From assembly GCF_018691265.1 (NCBI RefSeq), contig NW_024881313.1, positions 37,813,518-37,877,517 of the forward strand: a DNA stretch of 64,000 nt. The letters run 5' to 3'. The translations under genes and the position numbers were made by a program. Origin of the DNA: Tyto alba. Taxonomy: Eukaryota > Chordata > Aves > Strigiformes > Tytonidae. This document shows, piece after piece, positions 50,001 through 61,627 of this stretch. How positions within the stretch are numbered: the first letter of the stretch is position 1; every line of letters begins with the position of its first letter. The notes beneath the pieces are model-generated. The model ran no database searches. It saw nothing but the letters and a program-made list of their open reading frames with translations, and was not told the origin of the DNA.

Positions 50001-51910
50001 GTTACAGGCATCCTTTTCTATCTTATTTGTGTTATAGTCAAAAATGGGGAATATTCTTTTTGGCAGAGAGTAAAATGACTGAAAAATGTAGTTGGGAGAA
50101 GAGGTATGCGACTCAGACAATTTCCCTAATTGTCTAAAAAAAGCGAGGGAAATGTGAAACATTTCTTTAAAGTAAAATATTTTATTTTGACAATTTGAAA
50201 GCAAAACAATTCCTTTATTTGGTTTTAAAGCCGTTATTTGTTTAGAAATTCATCTTTTAAAACAGGGTTAAATGGTGCAGTTTTTAACATTCCATTTTAA
50301 ACCGAGTGTTTCATTTTAGATTAATTCCAGCTGCAGTTTCATGGCTTTATTTATATTTTGTTTGTTTCACAACAAAGCATAAAATAAAACTGTTCCTTCT
50401 CTCCTCTGCAGTCAAGACAGATTAAGAGCTGGGAAAAAAATACTGCAACAATTTTGAAGAGATTTAGGAGTTAGAGCAGTGAGCTAAAGAAACTGAGAGA
50501 TGTCTGTCTATATATAACATCTACAGTGTGGGTGTTTACTGAAATAGTCACCTTGGTCTCCCTTTATAGTCAACAGAGGTCAAATCATTAAAAATAATGC
50601 TTTCTAGAATTCTAGTGGTGTGTCTCCTCATCGGGCAGACCTCTAACATAGGATGATCAGATCATCATCTCCCATTTCTCTCCAGTGGCTGCAAAGGGAC
50701 AACAGAAAACTGCTTCGACTGTAGAAGGGTATATTACCAAAGTTCGAAGGTGAGGTGCTGCTTCCACACTTCCCTCCACTGCCAAGTCAGCAGTGACCAA
50801 TGTAATGAGGCAAGACCAGCTGATGAGGCATACCAAGTTGAATCCCAATTAGCAGGAGTAAGGTAGTTAATTTTTGTAAGGAACAGAAATAAGGACAGAA
50901 ATAAGACATAAGCTAATAAACACTGCATTGCATCAGGATGCAGTAAGAAGGAGGGTAACTAGCCATTGTAAACTCAGAAGCAGTACTGAGAAACAGATTT
51001 TGTCTTTTCTGTGCTTTTCTATCTGATTCTCCCATCTGGGAATCAGAGACAGATGTGCCTTGCAAAATTATATGGGAATCTGGATCCATGGAGTAAAAAT
51101 GATTCATTTAGGAAAAGAAAAATCCCCATAATTAATGGGGAAATAAAAAAATTTTACAAGAAATCTTCCATCTTCTGTGGAAGATTGTGTAATGGTCAAC
51201 TGAACTATTTTTATACAATGTGTTATGGTTCATTGTGAGTTTAAAGACAAAACTTTGATTTCCTGTGATATAAATGTATTTTCAGGAACTGTTTGCATGA
51301 TGATATTTTAAAGGCTAAATATGTTAGAATGACTCACTCTGAAGATATTAGTTTGGTCAGACAATAACTTTTAGAAACATTTACTATTTCTTAGTCTTTA
51401 CTGAAGGTTAGCCCTTAAATGCCTCGGATGTGGAAAAGGACTCATGTTTAAAAATTGATGGTAAATTCTAATAATTAAATATTAATTACATTCTCTTTCT
51501 GAGCACTGTGTATATTATTGGACACTATGCATATTTATATTAAAGTTTTAAATGTATTAACTTCTCTTTTTTTAGACTACTTCAATGTATTGCTGCAGGA
51601 ATCTTTTCAATATTGTAATAACATGACAAATTAATGCATTTCTGTGCTAATGTGCATTTCATATGAGAAATTATCCAAAGGAAAAGAAGTTAGTGGATGA
51701 GTTTTCAAGTTACTTCATCACTTCTAGATATATTTTTTCCATGATGACTAGTATTTCAAAGTTGTCTGGCCCAATCATGAATTCATCTCCCACAAAAAAT
51801 CAACAGCAATGATGTCACTCTCACATTTAATCATCTGAAAACTGCATTTCTATTTAACCTTAAATCTTACATTCTTACATTCTCCTTATTTTATATCCCT
51901 TTACTTACAA
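41065..51910. other. Long featureless non-coding stretch
   Basis: Nearly 11 kb in which I recognise no gene, CR1, LTR or RNA. Minor items: a somewhat pyrimidine-rich, GC-richer patch at 41330-41760 with three overlapping minus-strand frames (up to 94 codons, no family), an (AAAT)n tract at 42604-42621, A13 at 47911-47923, and T-rich low complexity at 48418-48440. The segment 45700-45760 repeats the TTTAGATGTC motif twice. Sequence conservation cannot be judged from one genome. Confidence 0.5.
42604..42621. repeat. (AAAT)n microsatellite, about 4.5 units
   Basis: AATAAATAAATAAATAAA within CTC...CAGAG. Short tetranucleotide tract. Confidence 0.9.
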
Positions 51911-51952
51911 TTTTTTTTTTTATTTTTTTTTTTTTTTTATTTTATTTTTTTT
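51911..51952. repeat. Interrupted poly-T tract
   Basis: About 42 bp of T interrupted by four A and ended by GTAATACC. Low complexity. Confidence 0.93.
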
Positions 51953-53968
51953 GTAATACCCTAATCTCTATATACTTATTTTGCAGGCAATTCTGTTCCA
52001 CAGGAAATTTCCTAGGATTTCCACTGGACACTTAAGAAAGTTCACCTTGTGCATACACATTCACAAGAATAACAACTAAGGGTCTGAGTGCTCTATGGTT
52101 CCTTTGTTTTCATTCAATAAAATGCCTGAAATAATTTGAATATTTTCATAAAATGTACCTCATCACCTTTTCCTAGAAGAATTTTGTACATTCAGATGCA
52201 TTTTTACTATTTTTGGCATTAACACTGCAATGCCTTCCAGAGAAGAAACCTGCAATTAGTTGAAATACCAGAATGTCAGTTTGTTTTCTGCATGTGGAGA
52301 GGTGCATTTTGGTCAATATGTGCCTCTTGACAAGCAATACAGGCCTCCAGAGGCATTTCTGGACAATTACCAATCTCAGGATTTCAAAATGCTCTTGGAC
52401 ATGCCCAATATGGTACCCTTTCTCTTTTGCCCCATACTAGCAAGAAGATTCTCATGTGCATCTTTTCTCCCCACCGTGGTCTATCATGGCCAGATACTGG
52501 ACCCAGGCCCAACTGCCCACGTGCTGTGGATAGCTGGCTACAGTCACACTCTCCTTCTTCTCAGAACCAATATCATTGTGTCTATGTGTATCCTGATCTT
52601 GACAGCAGCCAAGTAAAACTCAGGACATGAGGCACTGGAGATAATCACCCTTTTGTCATCCCTCATCAACCCTTTGCAGTCAAGAGAAGAGAAATTTGTG
52701 GAATTTCCTTGCCTGTGTTATCCGAAGGACTAGACAAAACATTTCTGTGTCTTTCTCTAATTTCACATGTAAATTCACTCTATAAATGATTTATTGAAGA
52801 AGAAAGCACACTGCTGTGTGTCATACATGGTCAAAGCTGTAAGAGAACTTCATAACAAGTAGACTTAATCTGGCATAATATCTACTACCAAGCAACAGTT
52901 AAAATAACCACTAGAAACTACAGGAATAACTTCAGATAGTACAATTTTATAAAAACGGAACGGCTCCAAACTTGCACTGAATTTAAAGAGAGCTAAAGGT
53001 GATTAGCTTGAACTACACTGGGGAGGTGAATTAATGTCTTTCTTTTGATCACAGTCCTCTTGTACTTCATTCACTTGACACCTTCCCAGATTCAAGTGTC
53101 CCCAAATTGTACTTAGGAACAGGAACTTCTCAGACTCTTTCTGCTTCAGGAAGAAAATAGTACCTTAGAAGAAAAACAGACTAAACATATTGCAGACACT
53201 GATGTCTCTTCTTGCAAGTGTTAACATCCCCTTCCACCCTGGCCCTATTCCTCCTTTCCTTTCCCACCTAGTGGTGGGTCATATCCATGACTGAATGTAC
53301 AGGAAAGCTGTGGAGGGATGAGGCATCTCATCACTGTTGAGTTCACTCTTGCATCTTACCGGCTCTTTGCCTGGCCAACTGGCAGATTTCCCAGAGAGTG
53401 GTGAAATGTCTGTTTTGCATCCTGTCCCTGAGGACTGGTCTTCAGAAATATTTTAGGGTCAGTAATGATTACCTTTTCCTATAAACTTGGTTTCTCACTA
53501 GTGCATAGAAAGCAAGTATTTTGTGTTTGGTTTTCTGATGAAGCGTGGCAGAACTTTTCCTCATAAAATGACTTTTTGTCATTTTTTTCTCCAGGGCCAG
53601 AAAGAAACAATTACTCTTTCTAAGTTTGTGTACTATAAACTCAATATCTTCTCAGCTTTCCTGGCTTTCCTGTGAATGTTAAAAGCCATAGGTTCCAACA
53701 CTCACAAAATGGGTACTAGGTCATTAAGATGTAAGGATATAAACTTGTTATTGGCAGCCACTTTTCAATTGTTGAGGAACACTACTTAAAATTAACATCC
53801 AAGAGGTAATTCTCTACTCCTTAATGGAAAGACTTGAAGTGTGGTGATTCAATATTCCTTTTGCAATAGTTATCTTACACAGGGTGTTTGGATTACTGCT
53901 GTGTCTCTGAACAAAACTGAAAATTAACACAAGTAACAAGCACTAAGAAGAGTCAGTATGATTTTCTC
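51953..53968. other. Non-coding spacer with one 118-codon open frame
   Basis: The plus-strand frame at 52260-52616 is among the longer ones that is not inside a transposon. It overlaps another frame at 52427-52630. I recognise no domain, and there is no visible Kozak, splice or polyadenylation context to support a gene. The rest of the interval is unique and featureless. Confidence 0.45.
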
Positions 53969-53989
53969 TTTTTTTTTTTTTTTTTTTTT
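53969..53989. repeat. Poly-T run (T21)
   Basis: Twenty-one T after TTTTCTC, followed by CATTACAG. It is the longest uninterrupted T-run on the + strand. Confidence 0.95.
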
Positions 53990-56900
53990 CATTACAGTTA
54001 TGTAAAAGTAACTGTTTGGCAGGAGAAAGTTATTTAATTTATCATTCTGTAAAGGTAAATTTATTTTCTATAAGTTTTCTAAGTTCTTATGTGGAAAGCT
54101 TAATTGAATGCCAATAGCTGGGTGAAAGCTCATCAAGCACATAGCCGAGAATGGCATCAAGAGGTGTGTTTTCTGATTGAAAGTTTCACAGAGGATTTTG
54201 GATCCATCAGGAAAGGAAGGAGTCCAAATTAATAAATCCATTTTTTCACTTGGGTGTTGCCTTAGATTTAACATTAGTTTGGTCAGATCAGGGACATTCC
54301 AGGGCATGTCCTAGCTACTCTTAATTTCTTTCTCTAGCACAAAGAGCCAATAGGAGTGAGAACACTGTTATCTTCCATTGTACTACCAAAATATGAAAAA
54401 GTCAGTTCTTTAAATCAGGCAAAGCTAAAAATAATCCAAGTGGTAAATAAATTGCATTCTTTTTGTGCTTATAGCAGTATTAACTGTTTTTCCATTTTTT
54501 TTCATTCAACCTTGGTTTCTCACTGTTATCTGTCCTACCTCTGTAGACATTACTTGCCTTTTCATATTTTTTGTGGCAACACTATCTTGACTTTCATTAA
54601 AAATGGTATGTTAAACTCTCACAACTGTGTGTAAAGTAAAAAAAAATAAGATAAAATCACAAAACATTTAGATTAATAGATCAAAGGTTGTGGCACTTCA
54701 TCTAGAAATTTGAATTCTGAATGAAAACTCCTCTTCTTGAATAGCCACACAGGAGGATAGAAACAGGACAGATTAAAAATTATCAGGAATGGAAAGATTG
54801 CCTTAAGAATCTAGAAGATAAGAGATCTTGTCAGGGAGCACTGGGAGAAACAGAAGTTGTGAGTTTGAAGTGATAGTATCCTACCTGGAGTGTATTGGAG
54901 CTCAGGTATATTTGTGCACAAAATAGAGAGGGCTTGTGGTCCATGTGTGCAGGCAGATCCAGTAAATCTGGTGTTCCAGGAATCATTTCAATACAAATAC
55001 ATCAGCTCTGTACCAACTTTTCATACCCATGCAGTGACTCCAACCCTTCTTCCAATTCTTTTTTAAAAAAGCATTTTTAGCAAATTTCACAATCCTTGTG
55101 GATTGACCATAGGAGATAGCTAGAGTCCAACTCACAGATTATGACATCTTTTTCTAGGCCCCACATGTGAACTGCCTAAACTGTCATTAGTCAATGGAGA
55201 TTTAGGGTTTAAGTACTTTGCTTAAACAAGGACACCTAGAGCCAATTGAGACAAGACTGTTAAGGGTGTCCACAGGGGACTGACAGATATGAGGTCAGAT
55301 CTTTGTTCCCTGAAAGCCACAGGTGAGGGCCAAGATGGACACCTACCTTCAAGACATTTTAAATTACATTAGACACGTTTGTGGGGGCAGCAAGAGCTGG
55401 ATGTTTACTGTCAGGTGGTATACTGAGTGCTTAAACAGTCAGCTAACATCTAGACACTCAACTCCAGGCAACTGATTCTACAAGGTAAAATCCTTTGCTG
55501 AGCATTTTCTCACTATTTGTCTTATGGCAAGGCAAATATATCCCAACAATCAGAAAACAGAACTGGTTTCATTATCTTTGATCTTGATATGTCCCACCAC
55601 CGCCAAAAGCTTTACTGATCTCCTATAAAGCAAAATCAATGTTTTAGTAAGCAGTCACCTTTTTGCAGATTGGTGGACGCCCGTGAAACAGGCAGAACAG
55701 GCTGAATGATTATTCTCATCCCAACAGAAACTTTTGCTCCTGTATAAATATGCTCACAGCACAGAGACACAGAATAATTTGTGCTGCTAAAATGAGACCT
55801 CATCTCAAGTGTCACTGCATTGCTTGTGAGGAGAAGAAGTCTACTGGCACAGCAGTTGGGACATCAGTCATTTTGACTGACATGCTTTTATGTATGTTCA
55901 GAAGTCCGGGTGAAGACTGAACAGAATAGTTTTTCAACATATTTCCACTGGATCAGGATAGAAAGATAGCCTTAGGTTAACAAGTGAGACCTTGACCCTG
56001 AATGATACGTTATAAGGACACTGACCACCATTTCCAGCCCTTCCTTTCTTACATGCACTAAAATCAATAGGATTGATTCCTCTGATTGAGTTCACTATGT
56101 CTGCATTGCAGATTTTGAAGTCATGTTGATTAAGCTCCTCCCCTCCTTCAGAGCCAATGCGTGGTATCTCAGAGAGATGTCTCTTGGAATGCTTTTGAGT
56201 TCTCTGACATAAGACCATCTACCTCTTTAACAGGAACTGAGAAAGTAGATTTTTTTCTTTCTCAGACTTTTTATATGTAACATCTTAGTCTAGATATTTC
56301 TTATTCTTGCCATGCACACTTATGATACTCAGAACTGACAATGTTATAAAGACTACTTAGACTATTGTTGTTACGATATTTGAGACTACCTATCATCTTT
56401 GGACCTTGTTTTGTGTTGTTTGGTCTCAAAGTCAGGGATTTCTATTGTAATTCTTGTATTTGGATTAACATTCAAGTGCTAACACTACTTATTTAAAACA
56501 TGATTGCTGCTGCTTTAGTATTTTCAACCACGAATCCTCTGAAAAGACACTTCCAAGTTGTGACATCAGGCTGAACACAGAAATAGGGCAAAACTTTATC
56601 TAATTTTAACATGACCAGAATCCTGCTGGAACATAAATGATATTTCTCCTGACAGATCAAGGTACAGTGTCAGGTAAAAAACAGCAAAAAATAAAAAAAT
56701 AGGTCAATCACTGCCACAGTCTGTTCCTTACTCACCCTGCCCCATTCAAGTGCAACACAATGAAGAGATGGAAGTTCCTTCCTGTATGTTTAATGATGTG
56801 GACAAGAGGAGAAAATTTCATGGCTTTGAGAAATCCTCTGTCCCACCAATTCTTTGACTTGTCATAACTAACACACGTCCCAAAAAAAGCATGAACCAGG

Positions 56901-58214
56901 CCGAGGAGCAAGCTTGCACCAACCACCGTTCCCAAGAGGCTATTGTGGAGGAGGATGGGCAAAAGGATTGGAGGCACATTGATGCCACAATTCCTTTATT
57001 ACTTCACCTTAGGGCACAGAGCAATACCTGAGCCAGAGCCTGGGGCACACTACACCCATCCTAAGAGAACTACTGGTTGTCCCTAAACCCAGCCCTCTGG
57101 TAGGAGAGAGCTGTTTGACAAACTTTGGCCAGCACTGGAGCTGTTGGAGAAAAAGCTGGAAGAAGCCTTGACATTGGCTCACCATTAAAACTTCTGCTAA
57201 GTATTCTTGTTCCCTTGGGAGCAGCTTTTAATCTGCCATGTAATAGGAGAGTCACAAATGAGAAAGCAAGGTTCATACTTAGTCCAGAACTTGTGGTTAG
57301 CCTTTAAAGACAGCCAAAACAGAGTGAGACAGTTCTTTTATCCAAGATCATACAAACCATCCAGTAACACGTAGTGGGCCCAAGAGCCCACATATTTTAA
57401 TTATTGGAAGAAAGGTAAAAGATACCGTATGTCAGTTTTATTCAAGTCAAAATTTAGTTTACCCCAGCTATCTAAACAACTAGTTTTTTATTATATGTTC
57501 AAGTATTTAGGCTGATCTTATGCTCACGGTGAAAGTATGAGCATTTCCTAAAACAGAATCTTTGCAGCATAGACAGGTGCCGGGAATGCACAGGTTGTCT
57601 CTCATGGCTGTTGCTAAAGAGTGAATAGTTTAAGTTAGTTGTGGTGAATTTCACCTTTATGATTTCATCCTTTTCCATTGCAGCCAAAGAGCCATTTGCT
57701 GTGAGAGGACAACTTTTACTGTTTTAAAAATCTTAGCTCTTTTAACTTTATATAATCTACTAATGCCTTTAGGAATTGTTCTGTTTGTCTTCCTAGGCTT
57801 TTAATTGCATTTCTTTCCATTTGCTTATTTGTTTGCTTTCTGTAAGTAAAATAAAAAATTTATTCTTTCCATGGAAAATAACTGCTGAAAAAGTAGAGAA
57901 TACCAGCTGCAAAACCCTAGATCTTGAACAGTCATGCAAACAGTGCAGCCCTCCTATCATTCCTCAAAGGAAAAGAGATAACATTTTGGAAAAGAGACAG
58001 CACAGTACCTGCTGGCAGTCTTCTTTAGCTAGGACCCAAGAAAACATTTTTGAAAGTGAAGTGACAAAAAAGAAGTCTTTTTTAAAAATATTGTTATTAA
58101 CGCTGCTTTTGTTCAACTTGGAACCCACAGGGCTTAATTCAAACAGTCACTGTCAACATAAGCCCGGCTAAGCAAACAACATTGTAGCAGTGGTTTTCTT
58201 GTTCCTTTTCTTTG
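53990..58214. other. Non-coding spacer, some repeat-like patches
   Basis: Mostly unique. 55230-55470 contains ACACCTAGAGCCAATTGAGA, GGGTGTCCACAGGGG and CATCTAGACACTCAACTCC, which have the look of a decayed repeat related in motif to the 33-34 kb region. 56730-57300 is GC-richer with open frames on both strands but no known family. No gene is supported. Confidence 0.45.
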
Positions 58215-58232
58215 TTTTTTTTTTTTTTTTTT
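58215..58232. repeat. Poly-T run (T18)
   Basis: Eighteen T after TTCTTTG, followed by AATTCAAAG. No attached element. Confidence 0.95.
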
Positions 58233-59304
58233 AATTCAAAGAAACGGCTATACATGTGTGAGTCCGTGCATGTGTGAGAGACTTTTCCCTTGTCTAACAG
58301 CCTTATCTTTTCCAGCAGTTAAAACAACTTACAGGAACTGTGCTATTTTTAGTTCAGTATTTTGAAACATTTAACAATCTTGAGGATTAACTCTTAGGGG
58401 AGCTGAAGGGAATATTTTTTTTTTCTTTGTATTATTAACATAGGTGGGCTGGTCAGTGTTCATGGTTACAACTGCCTAATACTTCCATTTATATAGGCCC
58501 AGATTTCATATCCTATAGCTTTGTAAGACTAACTATTGTGGGCTGAAATGGTCCAGTCCAGGTTTCTGCCTTATGATGATTTCTCTCTTTTTAAATTAAT
58601 TAAAAAAAAAAAAAATAATCCATCTCTGAGAACAGTGGTAAGGGAAAATTAGTTGCTTTACTCATGTTAAAAAAAATTAGTCTTTGCCCTTTGTTCTCTT
58701 GCCCTTCTTCTGAAAAAGATGGTATTAAAAACTGGAGGGCGTGAAGGGGCAGAAATATTAACTTTTCTATCAGACATAGTTTTTTGTCTTTCTTCTGAAT
58801 AAAGCCTCAGTTTGAGTAAGATAAAAAGCTCTCTAATACCACCATCTGCACATAGACAGAAGAAAGCATTCAGCAATCTGCTTGGATGCCTTAAATAATG
58901 CAGCAAGGTAACAAGGGACCCTAAATTCAGGACAATTCAAGGAATGCTCACCCAAATTGATTAACATCCAAGGCACTCCAGACACCAAAGGAGGAGGCAG
59001 CTTCATTTGTCTTGAACGTTTCTTCTCTTTGTGTCCTAGCCTGTGCGTCAGACCTCAGCAAGAGGCCAGCTTTAGCATGCAGAATTCAAATGCACATCCA
59101 AGGACCCGACTTCAGGGACAGCAGTAGGTGAGTGCATGCCCCAGTCCTGTTGAGCAGCCACAAGCAATCAAGGGTCTGAAGAGAGTAGCCAGGAGTGAGC
59201 TTAAATCTATGTCTTGGCAATTATGCTCCTCTGCTAGGAGGCAGTTTTGGGGCTGAAGTTCCAGCTGTCTTCATTATTTCACCATCACTTGCAGAATTCA
59301 TAAT
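58233..59304. other. Non-coding spacer
   Basis: Unique DNA with A13 near 58602-58614. The 79-codon minus frame at 58667-58906 is unremarkable. The last 250 bp (59040-59304) are GC-richer and might be upstream CR1 sequence too diverged to recognise. Confidence 0.5.
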
Positions 59305-60460
59305 CAATCTTAGAATAAGCTGGGAAAAGCCAGCACAGGTTCACCAAGGGCAAATCACGCTTGACAAACCCGATCACCTTCTATAACAAAGTAAGCTGTG
59401 TAGTTGATGTGGGGATGTGGACATTTTCTACCTTCTTCAAGGCTTTTGATACAGTTCTCCACAGTCTCCTCTCAGAGAAACTGATGCATTATGGTCTAGA
59501 CAAGTGATCTGTGTGGTGGGTGAGGAACTGGCTGACAGGCCATACCCAGAGGGTGGTGGAAAATAGCTTTTTCAAACTGGCAACCTGCCATGAGTGGGGT
59601 CGCCCAGGGATCAATATTAGGCCCAACACTGTTTAATATCTTCATAAGTGATCTGGGTGATGAGATGAAGTGTAACCCTGATGAAGTTTGTTAACAATAC
59701 CTAACTGAGACAAGTGTAAGGTCTTACACCTGGGAAAACATAATCCAGGAGTGCAGCACAGGCTGGGATCTACCTGGTTGGGGAGCAACTCTGTGGAAGG
59801 GGACCTGGGGGTCCTGGTGGACAACAAGCTCAATAGGAGCAACCAGTGTGCTGCTGTGTCAAAGAAAGCCAACGGGATGCCGGGTTGCATCAACAAGGAC
59901 ATCATCATCAGAGATAAAGAAGTCATCATCCCACTTTGCTCATGCTTGTCAGACCATACTTGGAATACAGTGCTCAGTTTTGGTCCCTCCTATATATAAA
60001 AGATGTGGACAGGCTGGAGAGGGTCAGAGGAGGGCCACAGATGATCAAAAGACTGGGAAGCCTGACATGTCAGGAAAGGCTGAGAGAATTGGGCTTGTTC
60101 AAGCCTTGAGAAGAGAAGGCTTAGGGGAGACCTTATCACCATGTTCCAGTATCTAAACGGTGGCTACAAAGATGGAGACTCCCTTTTCACAATGAGTCAC
60201 TTGGAAAAGGAGTAATGGGTACTACTTACTGTTGGGGAGATTTCAATTAGACATGAGTGGAAAATTTTTCACCATGAGAACAATCAGGCACTGGAATAAT
60301 CTCCCCAGGAAAACAGTAGATTCCCCAACACTGGACACTTTCAAGATTTGGCTGAACAGGATGCTGGGCCATCATCTTGTCTAGACCATGCTTTTGCCAA
60401 GAAATGTTGGACCAAATGACCCTTCAGGTCCCTTCCAACTCAGTGTTCTATGTTTCTATG
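59305..60460 (+). mobile_element. CR1 LINE, longest copy, retains part of reverse transcriptase
   Basis: About 1.16 kb of CR1 on the plus strand. It opens with AAGCTGGGAAAAGCCAGCAC and TTCACCAAGGGCAAATCACG, continues through TTCTTCAAGGCTTTTGATAC, GACAGGCCATACCCAGAGGG, GGGATCAATATTAGGCCCAA, AAGGTCTTACACCTGGGAAA, GGACCTGGGGGTCCTGGTGG and AGAGGAGGGCCACAGATGATC, and ends in GGTCCCTTCCAACTCAGTG plus TTCTATGTTTCTATGA. The early part encodes the LINE reverse transcriptase, the enzyme that copies CR1 RNA at the target site. A block of roughly 150-200 bp seems missing near 59690-59705, where the sequence jumps from GATGAAGTTTGTTAACAATA to GACAAGTGTAAGGTC. Stops and frameshifts make it dead. 5' truncation near 59305 may be further upstream. 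Confidence 0.93.
59590..59691 (+). pseudogene. CR1 reverse transcriptase fragment (ORF2 remnant)
   Basis: Translation of 59590 onward gives a run containing [17 protein letters not shown] followed by SDL. This is the conserved 'G-x-P-Q-G-S-x-L-G-P-x-L-F-x-x-F-I' motif just after the finger/palm start of non-LTR reverse transcriptases, with A in place of the usual P before QG. The catalytic YxDD region is not present here: the sequence soon reaches a TAA stop (59692-59694) and then the internal deletion. It is therefore inactive. Confidence 0.85.
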
Positions 60461-61545
60461 AATCCTTACAGAAAATGGTTCTCCCATATCCTCAGTGCAT
60501 TAAACACTTCCATTCTCCGAATACCACTTTCCAAGGGGCACAAACAGAAGCCCTGGAAAAGAGACCGAAGCTCATTAGAGGCACGGGATGAGGTCATGCC
60601 AGCCCATGGTTTAAGGCAGAAGCCTGGGCTCCCTGCAATGGATCTGGAAAGAGCGAACACTGTAACACTGATTTAGGGAAAAAAAAAAAAAGCCCTCAGG
60701 TTCTGTGAACTGTCTTCTGGATGGGCCTGTCATGTCTCTTCCATTAAGGACATGTCTCTATCAGTTGGTTGCCCAAAGTTAGACAATATGAACATCCTTC
60801 AGACCTTCAGTTTCTCTCCACCTTTTCTGGCCATGGCCCTGGGGTGGCTTAGCCCCATGATAAAACCAGCTGAGAAGCAGACAACTCTTCATGCTCAGTG
60901 TAGGGTGTTTGCACTTTTCCACAGAGGTATGCTGCAAACAAACCTCTTTTGTCTTGTTAGATCTTAAGTGCTTTGAACATCACATTGTAAACATTCTTTT
61001 CCAACACAGGTGTGTTTCTTTTTCATTATCTCTGTCAGTTCCTGACCCAACATGAGTTAGCTTACAAAAGCTGAAAACTGTCTCCTTTTGTACGCCACAA
61101 AGTGAGAAAGTATTTGTCTTGGAAGAAGACCATGTTTTACTCTCAGTTTTGATGAGTAGTTCATCCACTGACACTGAACTATCAGTAACCTGGCAGCTAT
61201 CTAAGATGGCACAGCTCACGTGCTGCAACTCGGGAGTATTTTACTGCAGCTACATTAAAGAAAGCACAGTCAGAGTTTTAGTATAGTTCAAAGCCAGAAA
61301 AATATACATGCACATAAGTTTGGACTTCTATGAAAAATTTTTCTTTTTCACAGCTAATCTTATTATATCTCCAGCTGAAAGTTTACAGAAGGGTTATTAT
61401 ATATGTTATTGGAAACAAAGCATCATCCTTCCTACTTCTCAGGGTTTTTTAAGAAGCCCTGTTTATTCTATTATTATAATGTGTATATGTATGACAAGTA
61501 GTATTTTAATACTGTTTGATATGAAATTCAAAAGAACAACGTGTC
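60461..61545. other. Non-coding spacer
   Basis: The open frames at 60377-60676 partly overlap the CR1 end and have no domain. A13 lies at 60679-60691. The minus frame at 60980-61228 (82 codons) is not recognised. No gene is supported. Confidence 0.55.
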
Positions 61546-61627
61546 AAAAAAAAAAAAAAAAAGAAAAATAAATCAGCAAAAGTTTACATTTTTAAATATG
61601 TTCTTATTTAAAAAAAAAAAAAAAAAA
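61546..61627. repeat. A-run doublet (A17 and A18)
   Basis: A17 at 61546-61562 and A18 at 61610-61627 flank a 47-bp AT-rich spacer that includes AATAAAT. This is the third doublet of its kind in the window, after 17.5 and 32.4 kb. Confidence 0.93.

Noticed and set aside
52260..52616. Novel protein-coding exon
   Set aside because: No recognised domain, overlapped by another frame, and no splice or promoter context that I can defend. Kept only as a low-interest finding.
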